Assembly (NCBI GenBank): GCA_026874595.1
Contig: CM049306.1
Span: 65,730,019 to 65,794,018, forward strand
DNA length: 64,000 bases
DNA from: Sipunculus nudus
Taxonomy: Eukaryota > Annelida > Sipuncula > Golfingiida > Sipunculidae
Reading direction: 5' to 3'
Notes under the pieces: generated by a model
What the model saw: the letters and a program-made list of their open reading frames with translations, nothing else
What the model was told of the DNA's origin: nothing
Database searches by the model: none
Shown: positions 12,767 to 25,715 of the stretch, piece after piece
Position numbering within the stretch: the stretch's first letter is position 1
Layout of the letters: the number at the start of each line of letters is the position of its first letter
Made by a program: the position numbers and the translations under genes

Positions 12767-12900
12767 AAAACCTGAATGCCCCCGCGTCTCATTCCTGTTC
12801 GCAATGTAAACACCATCACTGACCAGGTCTTCAAGGTAAACATTCCGGGGTATAAATTTCTTGCCATGAGGACAGCCCCACAAAATAAATGTTAAAAATA
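12767..12900. other. Candidate coding segment, strand undecided
   Basis: Both strands are open and protein-like here. The plus strand has a 39-codon frame from an ATG at 12776 to a stop at 12893 (contains NTITDQVFKVNIPGYKF). The minus strand has a frame containing WGCPHGKKFIPRNVYLEDL. Composition is richer in GC than the neighbours. I cannot tell which, if either, is expressed. Confidence 0.2.
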
Positions 12901-13003
12901 TTGGAGCGACTGTTGGATCACTCACGCACTGTCTCCACCAGGTTATGAGTTTATATGGATGAACGGTGTGATGTTCAGGATTCATGTAATTTAAAAGTGG
13001 CAA

Positions 13004-13619
13004 AATTAAGATACAAGTAGTTGGACACAGAAACGTTTTCTGATCACAGAAGTGTTGTGCCTCAGAGAGGTGCGTCAGTTATTCTGCAGTCATGCCAAAA
13101 TGTTTATACATATCTTATGGAGACAGTTTCTTACTTAAAACCTATATTTTCTGTTAACTTTTAGAATAAAAAAATTAGCAAACATTTCACATCTCAGTTA
13201 ATAATTCTCCCCAACCCCGGGATTAAGCCCGGTATACCGGGTCTATCAGCTAGTTCATCATAAAAAAACAATCATGTATCACCTTAATGTGTTTATAACA
13301 GTGACACCATTCACCACCACCACCCCTAATTTAAATATCGATGGGAGATTACTATCCTTATGACCATATCAGTGATTACGAGCAGCGTTAATAAAATATT
13401 AATGGTTTAAACGGCAAAACTTGTGTACAAGTGTGTGCCCTATAGATTTTCTCCAGGCACGCCCCTATGCACCACTACCTTTTACAATGTATCACTGGCG
13501 GCTCTCTGTGCAGAGGTCACACAGTCCATTCAATCCAATGTCAATTTCAAGCTCCTCAGGGGTTAAAATTTTTAATTTTCATGAACTCTTTTGTTTTCGT
13601 TCAGAAACTATTCCTCATG
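13004..13619. other. Unassigned intergenic DNA
   Basis: Mixed-composition sequence with a small inverted CCGGG cluster near 13210-13245. No exon, repeat family or RNA gene recognised. Confidence 0.35.
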
Positions 13620-15185
13620 CCCTTAGCAAAAAACGAGCTTGCCGTTCACTGTTGCTGCAAACTTGCTGCAGCTTTGCAGCAACCTTGCAGCAAGGTCACA
13701 ATTTGCCATGCAAATTAGTTTGTGGCAACCTTGCTGCTACCAATGTTCCCGCAGCCCTTTTCCTGCAGCCTTCTCGCACACTTTCCTGCAGCCTTCTCGC
13801 ACACTTCCCGCAGCCTCGCACACTTCCTGCAGCTTCTCGCACACTTTCCTGCAGCCTTCTTGCACACTTCCTGCAGCCTTGCACACTTCCTGCAGCTTCT
13901 CGCACACTTTCCCGCAGCCTTCTTGCACACTTTCCCGGAGCCTTCTTGCACACTTCCTGCAGCCTTGCACACTTTCTGCAGCTTCTCGCACACTTTCCCG
14001 CAGCCTTCTCGCACACTTTCCCGCATCAGGGGCCAATTAGATAGCAGCCATGATATGTATAAACAACAACACGTGGGCTCAGTTATTGTGTACAAGCAGA
14101 CATGCCATGTCATTAGTCAGTGACTGTCTCTGCTCCAAATATAAATGCAGGTACTCAACAGAACAAGCTCTCATGAAACTCCATTTAATTTGCACATACA
14201 ATTAAACCTTAATCCATAATGGCTTTTAAATATAAACCAAACTTAATCAAGCTTTGTTAGAAATTACACCTTGATGAATATGAATAAGAGTACACACTAC
14301 ACAGTCACACAAATCCTGCATGAACTTGTGGAGCTACATAGCTGAATAAAAGTTCTTGGTGAGTTTATTGTCAGGCCAAGGACTGGAAACATGAACCACA
14401 AAGTGACATTTGGTTACTTCAATATTGTTAGGAATTTCCCATTTACTTAGGGTGACATCTATAGACATAAGTCGAACAGAATTTAGCTTAGCCTGAGAAT
14501 TTTAAAGTTTGTGTGAAGATGAAAACAAAACCTTATTTAAAGTTACTGTTTCATATTCAAATCAATAAAACTCAAAATGCATTGGAGTTTTTACTTTTCC
14601 ACAAAATAAAATTTAATACTACACTTTCTGTGTATAAAATTACTTGAGGAAAAATCAATCTTATCAGTGCTGGGCAGCCCTTTATCAATGCTAGCTGCGG
14701 CAGCCCTTAGGGTACAAATATGTAGTTCAAACTTACTGGTGGTAGTAACATAACACCCTCTCTTTGTTCCTCCCATCAACTAATTGTATGTTCTAATTAA
14801 TCCAATGAGTCCTCTGAACATGCTGGATCTGTTGAATGTTACTCTTACTTGAGCTATTTGGCACAGATCTTCATATTTTTAGAAGAGCTAACAAAGCACT
14901 GTCTTTTCCTAATTTTGCAAAAATGACTGCCTTTCCCTCCAAAATCAGTTTAGCCAATCACAGCAGGGTAAGACAGGAAATAGTAGAGCAAATAAAACTG
15001 TAAAAGACTGCAGCTAGCCGCAACCCTCCCGCAGCCTTCCTGCGCACAGCATCCAGTTAACTCTATGAGGCTGCGGCTAGCCGCAACTCTCCCGCAGCCT
15101 TCCTGCACACTCTCCTATTTTGGTTTCTGCTGCTTTGCAGCACGGTTGCAGCAAAGCAGCGGCAAACTTTTCATTTTGCTAAGGG
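13620..15185. mobile_element. Inverted-repeat element carrying a CTGCAG minisatellite
   Basis: The left end CCCTTAGCAAAA (13620) is inverted at the right end as TTTTGCTAAGGG (to 15185). Inside each end are TTGCCG-type and TGCTGCAA-rich blocks, inverse to each other. No clear target duplication flanks it. The left part holds a 20-24 base minisatellite (13750-14030), and a related GCAGCCTTCCTGCRCAC block lies near 15010-15115. Long overlapping open frames in 13421-14123 on both strands are products of the minisatellite. Confidence 0.5.
13750..14030. repeat. Minisatellite, unit about 22 bases
   Basis: Units of the form TTCCTGCAGCYTTCTCGCACAC repeat about a dozen times with small length changes. 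The lack of stops on either strand follows from the unit sequence, not from selection. Confidence 0.9.
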
Positions 15186-15525
15186 AGCTGCAGTGACAGT
15201 CATTTGAATACATTACCTTTCTTGGCCAAGTTTACATAAATGCCTCTGTCACAAGCACATTATTTGATTAGCCTTGCAATGATTTTCCATGGAAACTCTT
15301 ATTTTATTGGTAATAATATCAGAAACATTCAATTACCACTTCCTTTTTTTTAAATATGATGTATGTATAGAGTGATAATGTCCACAAACCAATTAAATGT
15401 TATTTTTGAAAACATGATTTAATTTCTGCCATAAATTAGGCACAACCTACAGGTCAGAATATACATTATAATTAATGTCTTGCGTTATCCCAACCTTGAA
15501 GGTATTGTCTATATTGCACTACAAG

Positions 15526-16410
15526 TAGTGGTGGGCCGATCGAGTTTTTTCAAAAGTCAGTCAGTTTGCTGCAACTTTCAAGCGCTCAATTACGAAAGGC
15601 AACTATCAATTACATCATACTCATGATTGTTTTTACTAGAATGTCTTTAAGTTATAGGCAAAAATTACTCTTACATTTTTTACAACATTCTGCGCTTCAT
15701 ATAATGAGTCTGTGTTCCCAAATAACCTCCGTATATAACTGAGTATGACACGGTAGATGAGAAAACGGAGGACTTATTAAACCTCTGTAAACTGGTAGGG
15801 AGCTGCAGAATTAGCGGAGAGTCTTCTAACGAGATGTTCATTGCAAAATATGGTCAGTATGGCGTTTAAATGCTCCATAATGCTCCAGGTCTATGCCAAT
15901 TTTGCAAGATTCTCTTAGGAATAATCTCATCAGCTGATGTCAGGTACCGCTGCCGCATGAGCAATTATATTTTTAGCTTTCAATTACTTATTTTTTAATT
16001 TTTACCAAAAATTATAAGGGCCTGTAATTTTTCTGGCAGGCCTGTGAAACCAGTATGCATGTCGGCGGTCATAATTGAAAGTCCTGGTAGTGAAGATAAA
16101 ATGATACGCGGGAGTATTCATGAGAGCCAGCAAGTAGATGTCCTGGACTGTGGTTTAATTCTTGATTACTATAATTAATTAAAATGAAACTTTGAATAGC
16201 CTATCTTAGTGATAAAAGGAAAATATAAAAAAGGCAAAAACTTCTTTCGTCAGCTAGAATTACTAAGACAAGTGGGCTGGGTTAAGAGAGTACAGTTTCA
16301 CAGATAATTGTACATTTCTTTATATCTGTCTGAACCGATTAATAATAGATCATCGATCGGTTTGCCCAAACCGATGATCGATTATGAAAAAGAACCGACT
16401 CCCACCACTA
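15526..16410. mobile_element. hAT-like non-autonomous element, 885 bp
   Basis: The left end TAGTGGTGGGCCGATCG (15526) and right end CCGACTCCCACCACTA (to 16410) are imperfect inverse copies. The 8-mer ACTACAAG flanks both sides exactly (15518-15525 and 16411-16418), the length hAT elements produce. Subterminal CGATCG/CGATGATCG blocks repeat near both ends. No transposase frame. The perfect duplication suggests a fairly recent insertion. Confidence 0.8.
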
Positions 16411-16418
16411 ACTACAAG

Positions 16419-16864
16419 TGCGACCAGAAAGGTCAGCAGTGAGGAGAATATTCTGATCAGTTCATAATAAGAAGCAAGAAGCCAGTATATGGGTAAGGCC
16501 ACTGAAAATGTCCTCAGGCCCTTTTAGTATGTCCTCAACCTTTAATTCCAACGGCATTCAGCTGAGCTGTGATGATTTTCTATACTCATGTGAATAAGCT
16601 GGAAATATCCTACACTTTAATATGTAATTTTGTATGTGGGAAAATTATTTTTCATCTGCTAGGGCAAAGAATAATAAGGAAAACAGTGATTTTACCTATT
16701 TACTATGTCTGAGGTTATAATGTTTCCATGTGAGCTACAGGTACATATTCAATTTACTGACCATTTATTTAAAGATATAATGATTTAAGTAACCCATCAG
16801 ATTTCTTTATGGAATTAGTAGTTAAGAATAATTTACACACCTTGCCGTCCGCATATTTTTATGA
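16419..16864. other. Unassigned AT-rich DNA
   Basis: No coding frame, repeat family or RNA gene recognised between the hAT-like element and the first family A head. Confidence 0.35.
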
Positions 16865-17377
16865 AACAAGGGACCCATGGGTCACAGTGCTCAGCTGAAG
16901 CTGAACTTGAAGGTAAAAAATCTAAAATAATATCATTTGGAGATAAAGTCTAGGAGGAAAAGGTAATATAAGCCATGACTGGTTGACATGATTGGTTTAT
17001 ATTGATAAGTAAGAAATTATTTCAAATAATATTTTGTGACCAAACCATGCATCTCCTAATGTAACAAGGGACCAATGGGTCATGGCGCTCAGCTGTTATA
17101 TATGATAAAAAAAAATGATCTGGAAATGAGGCACATGCTGGTTTTGTGAGGTAATAAATAAAAGCTGTATTATGAGTTGTTGGTGTTTAGCTTATGTATG
17201 TGCTATTGTCACACAGATTTTGACTTGGTCATATAACTTATAAGCAGCACATATAATATAAGAGTTTAATGATTTATTAAAATTTATTAACAAATATTGT
17301 GCCAAATATAATTTTTATTAAAAATAATAAGAGAATCATGATTTTTTTAAATATAATATAACTGAAATGATTTTTAA
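16865..17377 (+). repeat. Two truncated family A heads in tandem
   Basis: Heads at 16865 and 17063 carry AACAAGGGACC, the CCATGGGTCA palindrome half and GCTCAGCTG. Sequence after the 17063 head follows the interior of copy A2 (TTATATATGATMA, GCTGGTTTTGTGAGGTAATAA, TTTTGACTTGG) until the next head at 17378. Neither has its own tail, so they are 5' fragments or parts of a stacked insertion. Confidence 0.6.
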
Positions 17378-17689
17378 AACAAGTGACCCATGGGTCATGA
17401 CGCTCAGCTGACTGGGAAGAGATTCGCAAAAGGAAATTTTATCATCAGAATGGTAGTATATACCCATTCAACTGAAGCATCAAACAGATTAACCAACAGG
17501 TTAAGATTTAGTCTGTATTTATATATCTCAAAAATAGAGAAAAATGTGTAAACTTTTAAAACTAGAATACAGGTAACCGACAAGTGACTACATGTATCTT
17601 CCAAAATCTGATAGTGAGGCATGGATTGAGTGGCAAGGGGAAATAGAGAGAGGTATGTTGCATATTAGCATGGATGTCTGCAGCCTAAA

Positions 17690-18560
17690 TGTGTATGTAG
17701 GTTGTGCCACCTACCACAAACCAGAAAGCTGTCCAAGTTGTATACACCTGCAAAATTTTAGGCAGAAAAGTCAAACCACTACATGTATATGAGCGATTTT
17801 TGCCCATGGCAGACAAACAGACAAACACTGTCCAAAAATCTTTGCAGGTAACCCCTCAAGTTTTGTATATGATAAAGACCTATGTGAGATCTAAACACAT
17901 GCACAATTTTGGCCCAATCGGTCAAATGGTTCCTGAGATATAAGCTTGGATGTGTCCAGCGTTAACTAGAATGTAGGTGGCGCCACCTGTCATAAAATCA
18001 AGAAAGCTGTCCACGATGTATAAACCTGCAAAATTTTAGGCAGTTATGTCGAACCACTACAGAGAAATGAGTGATTTTAGGCCACGGCAGACTAACAGAC
18101 AGACCCTGTGCAAACATTGTTACAGGTGGCGCCACCATTTTTTGTGTATGTTACAGAGCTATCAAAGGGCTACATTTGTATAAATTTTATTTCCTGATCG
18201 GTCAAACGGTTCCTGAGATATAAGCTTGGATGTCATCAGCGTGAACATGAACTTAGGTGGCGCCACCTGTCATAAAATCAAGAAAGCTATCCTGGATGTA
18301 TACGCATGACAAATTTCAGGTGAATTAGTCAATTCACTGCAGAGATATGAGTGATTTTAACCCAAGGCAGATGAACAGATGGACACTGTGCAAACATGGT
18401 TACAGGTGGCGCCACCATTTTTTGTGTATGTTATAAGCAATCCAAGGGCTACATTTGTATCAATTTTATTTCCTGATCGGTCAAACGGTTCCCGAGATAT
18501 GAGGGTTTATGAGTGGAAACAGACCCACAAATGGACACTGGATAGAGAGAAAAGGTCAGA
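17690..18560 (+). repeat. 284-bp tandem array inside A3
   Basis: Three units, the first degenerate. Each has AGGTGGCGCCACCTGTC, AATCAAGAAAGCTRTCC, a TACAGGTGGCGCCACCATTT block about 150 bases later, and TTTCCTGATCGGTCAAACGG. The GGTGGCGCCACC palindrome therefore occurs twice per unit (17971, 18125, 18255, 18405). Confidence 0.85.
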
Positions 18561-18732
18561 GGTCAATGCAAATTGGTTAGGCACCAGTTCACATGTGACC
18601 CGATAATAGGTGTAAGTTTGGAAAAAATCGGTCCATTAGTCTCCGAGGAGCTCTCTGGACACGAACGCCGCCGCGGCGGAGGAACTCTGTCAAAAACATA
18701 GTATCCGCAAAACTTCGTTTTGGCAGATACAA

Positions 18733-20690
18733 AAATACCGGTGGCTCCACCAGTCTGCAGAAACTAATAAAAACACTTAATGGTCAATATCCATGCAAAA
18801 AATCATGGTGATCTCTGCATTAGTTGTTCAGATACTTCAGTTTTTGTATCAAATTGTCTATTATTCTGAGGGATACTTCAGAGTCCTATAGCTTGAAGGA
18901 TATGGGTAACAGAGACCTAATTTCAAGTTTCCACAGGCACCTTTCATGGGCCTCCTTGCATGACAAGAATGAAGATTCTAGGTCCAGTTGTTGCGATTTG
19001 TACCCTGTTGACAGATAACCACATCTTTAAAGGTCTCAAAAAAAAAAAAATCGTAAAAATTTGAAAAAAAAATAGAGGTGGCACACCCAGTCTGCAGAAA
19101 CTGATGGAACAGCTCATGATCAATATGTATGCTGAAAATCATGACCATCAGTGTTGTAGTTATTGAAATACTGCAGTTTTTATATCAAATTTTTCATTAT
19201 TCTGGGGGGGGGGGTATTTTGGACCCATACAGCTTAAAGATTATGGGTAACAGAGACCTAATTTCAAGTTTCCATGGAGACTTTTCATGGGTCTCCCTGT
19301 GTGTCAAGAATGATGATTCTTGGTCCAGTTTTTATGATTTGTGCCCTGTTAACAGATGTTCATATCTTTAAAGGTCTCAAAAATACAGAAAAATTTCGTA
19401 AAAAAAAACGAACAAATACAGGTGGTGCCACCAGTCTGCAGAAACTTATGAAACACTCCATGATCAATATCCATGCAAACAATTATGGTTATCTCTGCAT
19501 TAGTTGTTCAGATACTTTAGCTTTTGTATCAAATTTTCCATTATTCTGAGCTGTACTTTGGAGTGCCATAGCTCAAAGGATATGGGTAACAGAGACCAAA
19601 TTTCAGGTTTCCATGGAGACATATCATGGGTCTCCCTGTGTGTCAAGAAGGAAGATTCTAGGTCCAGTCGTTACGATTTGTACCCTGTTGACAGATAACT
19701 ACATCCTTAAAGGTCTCAAAAATGGAGAAAACAATTCGTGAACATTGAAAAATACAGGTGGCGCCACAAGTCTGCACAAACTGATGAAACATCTCATGAT
19801 CAATATGTATGTCGAAAATCATGACCATCAGTGATGTAGTTAATGAGATATTGAAGTTTTTGTATGAAATTTTTGACTATACTGGGGGGTAATTTTGGGC
19901 CCCATAGCTCGAAGGATATGGGTAACAGAGACCAAATTTCTGGTTTCCATGGAGACTTTTCATAGGTCTCTCAGTGTGTCAAAAATGAAGATTCTAGGTC
20001 CAGTCGTTACGATTTGTGCCACGCTAACAGATGACAGCATCCTCAAAGGTCTCAAAAATAGAGGAAAAAATCGTAAAAAATCAAACAGTACAGGTGGAGC
20101 CACCAGTCTGCAGGAACTGATCGAACATCTCATGATCAATATGTATGCCAAAAATGAAGACCATCAGTGATGTAGTTATTGAGATATTGAAGTTTTTGTA
20201 TGAAATTTTTTACTATTCTGGGGGGTACTTTGGGGCCCGATAGCTCATAGGATATGGGTAACAGAGACCTAATTTCTGGTTTCCAAGGAGATTTTTCATG
20301 GACCTCTCAGTATGTCAAGAATTAAGATTCTAAGTCCAGTCTTTATGATTTGTGCCTTGTAAACAGATGTTCTCATTTTTAAAGGTCTCAAAAATAGAGA
20401 AAAAAAATTCGTAAAAAATCGAAAAATACAGGTGGCGCCACCAGTCTACAGGAAGTGATGTAACATCTCATGATCAATATGTATGCCAAAAATCATGACC
20501 ATCAGTCAAGTAGTTAATGAGATATTGAAGTTTTTGTATGAAATTTTTTACTTTTCTGGGGGGTACTATGGGGCCACATAGCTCAAAGGATATGGGTAAC
20601 AGAGATCTAATTTCTGGTTTCCAAGGAGATTTTTTATGGACCTCTCAGAATCCCAAGTTACAAGGTTCTAGATCCAGCGGTTACGATTTG
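18733..20690 (+). repeat. 340-bp tandem array inside A3
   Basis: Six units of about 335-345 bases begin near 18733, 19073, 19418, 19755, 20090 and 20428 at variants of GGTGGCGCCACCAGTCTGC. They are homologous to the array at 1-2242. Units vary most at the palindrome and in the A-rich stretch before it. Confidence 0.9.
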
Positions 20691-20775
20691 TGCCTGGTTA
20701 ACGGACAGACAGACGGACGACGGACAAAGAGTGATCGCTATAGCTCAGATGACTTTCAGTCAGCTGAGCCAAAAA

Positions 20776-20890
20776 TTGAAGCATGTGAGCAATTTTTGAC
20801 CATAAGATGAATATTAATACCATGATCATTAGTTGGCTTTTAGATAAACTGTTGACAGTTCAGTAGTTTACACATTTGTTAAATTGGACC

Positions 20891-20949
<59 letters not shown>

Positions 20950-20965
20950 TACATATGGTTTTTTT
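20776..20965. repeat. AT-rich spacer with (TA)n microsatellite
   Basis: TA dinucleotides run from about 20895 to 20942. Nothing else recognised. Confidence 0.8.
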
Positions 20966-20969
20966 TCTA

Positions 20970-22130
20970 TTTTATAAAATGTATACAGCTGAAATATAAC
21001 TAATATCCCCAGTCCAAAGATGGGAAGACTTGGTCGTGGTGGTCCCCGGGGAGGGGGGGGGGATGGGATAAAGTATAACATATGCAATATTACTCAACTG
21101 AATATATAAGTTGCTTTCAAATTTTAGACTTTAATAGCTTAAATCCATACACATACAGCATATGAAAGTTATTTCAACAGTGCTTATAGTAGAAATTTCA
21201 TAATTAATATATATTTAAGGATAACAGAGAGATGATGAACAGACAGAGCTGATCACTTTATGTACCATTCTCCTGAGGAAAGAATATGTTTCAATCAGAT
21301 CTTAAATATAATCTAATCCAATTATTTTTTTTTTTCAAATAAATTTTACACATTTTCAATTAAAAACTAATGTCCCAGTGCACAGGTGCAATGGAATCAA
21401 TTGCAGCTGGGGGGGGGGGGGGGGGGCATGGTTGGATTAACAACACTTCTCCATATCGATACATACAGGGCAAACAAAGCCTGCTCTCCAATTCTGCTGA
21501 GGCAGGAAAAAAATGAACAAATGTTAGTATTATATCCTCATTTTATTATCAAATCATTTTTTTTATTTTAAGTTTATATTTATATACCTTTCCAATATAA
21601 TCTATATATCTATATAAAAGTTTATTCATATTTCTAAATAGCATCATCATAAATCTCAATCAGATAACACCACATCATGCATACAAATATATATTTATTT
21701 TTTACAATATATATCTTTTTAATTTTAAAAACAATATACATATATAAAATAATACTTAATTCAGATTTTTAAACATTTAAATTGGGCCTTTATTTATCCA
21801 TAATTTGCTTCCTTTTTTATAAATTTATGCAAATTGATGGGTTAAATTATATTTTAACTTGTTAAAATCATTTTAAAAAAATTGATTTCTTTAAAAATGC
21901 TGCATTAACACAACATGACGTCTTCTGGATGACACCTTAAATAACTTTTTTCAGGAAAGTTTTGTATATTGGAGTGGAAACAGCATTACAATTGAGGAGA
22001 TACAGTGAAAACAATAACAATTAGTGCATAACACTTGGGGGGGGGGATGGTAATATGAGAATAACTGTACACCTGTCAAAGCAGGGGATCTCCCCCAGTG
22101 ACTGTAACAAATTAGGAACCCTGGCATAGC
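20970..22130. repeat. 1.1-kb dispersed repeat, left copy
   Basis: Aligns by eye with 34030-35140. Shared landmarks in order: GATGAACAGA, a GAGGMAAGAA block, GTCCASWGCACAGGTGCA, a second subrepeat with GAGGCAGGAAAA, an ATTTATCCATAATTTG block, a poly-G run (22037 here), and GCAGGGGATSTCCC. The two halves of the repeat are themselves related. No open frame of interest. Confidence 0.65.
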
Positions 22131-22808
22131 TGACACATGTTTTAAGATATCCAATGTTTTCTTGTGAAATTGGAAATTTATATTCCTACAGGAAATAAAC
22201 AAAACACGGTTTCACCTGGCTAAATAGTGTGCAAAATGAAATTTAAAACAAAAGCCATATCTGGAGTGACTTAACACTGAACATTGAGTTTTTAGATTGG
22301 CTATTGCATGTATTTGATGATACCGTTTTTTTTTACCTGGGTAGACAAGAGTCCCACATAAAATATTATGAAGGTACAAATATATATATTGTACCTACAT
22401 CCATTTTGATCACTGGCTGGTGCCCTTCTCAGTGGCCTGACCAATATATATACAGGTTTTATGGACTCATGAGGATATTAGTAACATTTCCATAAAACAT
22501 TGGGTGAAGATGCGTCAACCCAATTTTATACATGGCCACAAAAACAGGTAAAAAATATAGGTGATGTATAAGCAAATGATTGAGCCTCATACTCATAGAC
22601 ATAGGACAATGTTTCAGCTCAGCCAGAACAGTCCAATATTTGAAAAAGGGGTATGACACTTTGATATAAATGTACCAGTTCTTTTGAACTATGTTGTTAA
22701 ACAAATGGAGTATTTATGATAAAATCACAATATATTTCATGACTTCAATACCATGACTTAATCGGATGGTAGTTTTTCATTTTCTTAATGCAATCCTTGC
22801 AATGTTAC
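22131..22808. other. Unassigned DNA, possible intron
   Basis: AT-rich with short unlinked frames. Lies downstream (minus strand) of the candidate first exon at 22809-22907. I could not find a second exon with a matching phase. Confidence 0.3.
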
Positions 22809-22907
22809 CCACAGTTTGTGCTGCCATGGAGCCATGATGCCTGCTTCGCCTCCCATGATATGGTTCTGCCCACGTGTATCACAAGTTGACAAAACATATG
22901 AACTCAT
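22809..22907 (-). CDS. Candidate first coding exon, unknown host gene
   Basis: Reading the minus strand, ATG at 22907 opens 33 codons beginning MSSYVLSTCDTRGQNHIM and ending HKLW, followed directly by a GTAACA donor, phase 0. The residue mix (C, D, G, H, W) is unlike the K/I/F/Y-rich frames that arise by chance in this AT-rich DNA. No domain recognised and no following exon identified. Other frames of the same segment are also open, which lowers confidence. Confidence 0.3.
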
Positions 22908-22909
22908 CT

Positions 22910-23566
22910 TAGAACAGGATCCCTAGCAGTGCAAAACACTTTGGTTTTAAGTGGATTTACCTCAGGCTCTGGTAACAATTAGGAATAATGTTCTTAAGAC
23001 ACATATATGATACGCGGATAAAAACGAGCAATATAATTTGCGTCAATTTTGGATAATTATGCCTTTAATTTTGGGTGTATAGATAATGACAAGTTGGATC
23101 ACAAGCTACATGAATGAAACTGCCAGCCTGGCCATGACCAGGGCTCTGTGTACTATATGTTAAATAAAAGACGGGCAGTATACAGTATAAGTCATATAGA
23201 TATCGGAGCCCAGCTGGGTCTACTGAACACGGTGACATCTGCTGACCTCTTCATAACATGCATGTATACAGGAAATTTCACGAGAGACCGTAACGTCACG
23301 GTTACGTCATTCCATTATGACGGCAAAGATTTCACATACTGGGCCGTTTATTTAGGCCGAGTTAGCAATGAACTTCTCATATAAAGTAAACAACACCTCA
23401 GCTCCGTGATTAAGTTGTTTTTAAAACATTATCACTGACTTCTTATAAAATTAGGTCGTTTTCTAGGCATTCACAGTATCGCTAAGAACACAGATTATAT
23501 ATCCAGGTACAAGAGGAAACGTGAAAAAACAGTGATTCACGGTTGGTGGAACGGACTATATAGCCT
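22910..23566. other. Unassigned DNA upstream of the candidate exon
   Basis: Includes a GTAACGTCACGGTTACGTCA cluster near 23290-23310 that contains two CRE-like half-sites. No gene or repeat family recognised. Confidence 0.3.
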
Positions 23567-25673
23567 GATTACGTGTCAGTTGGACGGGCGCCAGTTGGAT
23601 GGGTCCCATTTAGACGGTCCCAGTTGGACGGGTCCCTGTTAGACGGGTCCTGGTTGGACGGGTCCCATTTAGACGCTATGTTATACTTATGTGACTTAAT
23701 TACATACGTAAGTAGCCCGGGACTGAAGCTTTATGGGAAAGCCTTACTAAAATAATAAAAGTTTATATATGTTTATCAAACACAATATAGCTATGAAATT
23801 TTATGCAAGCCCTTATACCTGTGTACATGAATTATTGTTCAAATAGCAATAGATTTTAACCATTATATTGTTTTCTTCCCTGACATTGCTTTCGTGAAAA
23901 CTGAAATCATTATATCCTAATATTATCTGTTTCGTCAGAGTTACAATAACGAATCAACATGCAATCTAATGTCAAATAAATTAGCGATATCTACTATAAT
24001 AACCGATGTGCGGTCAACATGCTCTGCCAATTAATGTAAATAAGCAAAATATAAGCTAGGTTTTCGGAGAATTCTCATATTTTATTCCGATATATCACAT
24101 AATCTATGTGCTGCCATATTGTCAGTCCAAAATTATGCACATTTCCAAGAAACAAGAGTAGAAAGTCAGTTTGAAAACCCCTTACCACATCAGGGATATA
24201 TGAAGGGAAACCTGCACCTCTGACACAGTCACCGCACTTCAAAGGGTAGTGAGGTGGCTTTATAATTAACTTATTGTGTGAATAACGAGACTAATTAAGT
24301 TGGGTTGCATAATGAATATTATGGTACGGCATTTTATAAGTTCAGTAAAAACAGCTGATTACCCTTTGATAGGTGTTTTATTAATCAACAAGACACAACT
24401 CCACAAATAAGGTAAACAGAACAACAGTTATCTCTCGTGGTCCCTTCTATTATTTATCAAAATGAGCAGTGTTTGTCTTTGTTGTTGTATGTATTTTGGA
24501 TAAAGTTTATATTCACTTATTGCTATAAGCCAAATACGTGGGTAATATACGTACTTGGTAAATACATGAACAGTGAGAGAGAGAAAGAGAGGGAGGGAGA
24601 GATAATGCCTGGGAGAGATATGATAGAAAGAAAGGAGAAAGATGTTATTTTCATAAAAAAAAGAATGGTTTGAAAAATGAAATTATTATCATATAATACA
24701 CATTCGTTTTATTTCACAGGGAACTTTAATGCTTGGTGGTTCATGTTAATCAACAGAATATTTATCAAAGACCACAGTGCTGTTATTATAACAGTTACAA
24801 CATGGCTTAGACAACCGGTGCAGATCGAAACCAATCACAGTAACTGGTAAATTAACCAAAAGATGCACTTATGTGGTTTCCCTTTGAAACGTGGTTATAT
24901 AGGATGTACAGTTTTCTCATTCCTGTTAAGGTCTTTGAAGACAGTGATTTATACATAAATTTATTTAAGGAGTTAATAAATTTGTGTGAAATCTATCTAT
25001 CAGTTTGTCTATCTATCTATTTATATATTGCTCTATCTATCTATAAAAAAAATGAAAGGCACTGTACGTTATAAGTCCGTAAAGAATCACTGAATTTAAA
25101 ATAATAGGCAATGTGGGATAACCTACAGCTGTGAGTAAAGAAGCATTGAATTTAATAACCAACGGCTATTTATGGAAGAAAAATATGTAACATATGAAAT
25201 GAATAACTCATATTTTATTGACCGACCACGTAACTCTGCTTTGAAATAAGGACAATTCTGATTTTATTGATATCACAGGCAAGCAATAATTATTTAAGCT
25301 CTGTACACATTCCAAAAAAAAAATTATGAACTGCATTTATTTTAAGATAACATCTCATATAAATTATTGTTCCAATAAATAAATTCAATATAGACTTCAA
25401 CGATGCCAAATACATGACGTTTTAATGATTGCATTTTATGTCGCAAGTTAATCTTTCATGGTGTTGCAAATTGTTTGATATTATCATATATACAATTAAA
25501 ATGATATATATATATATATCAATCGGTAAGTGATAATGAAATGAGACATAATGCTTGCACATGATGTCGGCGTGGCCAGTCAGTCGGGTGGTCTATGTAA
25601 TAGGGCCGTTCATCCTTCATGGCTTTGCAAATGGTTCGATATTTTCATATATACAATTAAAATGCTATATATA

Positions 25674-25715
<42 letters not shown>

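Larger units (their letters stand above)
17378..20775 (+). mobile_element. Family A element, complete copy A3 with tandem cores
   Basis: The head at 17378 (AACAAGTGACCCATGGGTCA, then GCTCAGCTG) is matched by the tail hairpin at 20741-20771 ending CAGCTGAGCC, after an RGAC microsatellite (20700-20727). The interior has a 284-bp array (17690-18560) and the 340-bp array (18733-20690). Head palindrome, subterminal inverse pair, tandem core, microsatellite and tail hairpin together match the plan of non-autonomous Helentron derivatives. No coding capacity. Confidence 0.7.

Noticed and set aside
13421-14123. Several frames over 100 codons rich in S, C, F, H or in K, C, A, R
   Set aside because: Both strands are open because of the 22-base CTGCAG minisatellite. 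No independent evidence for a protein.
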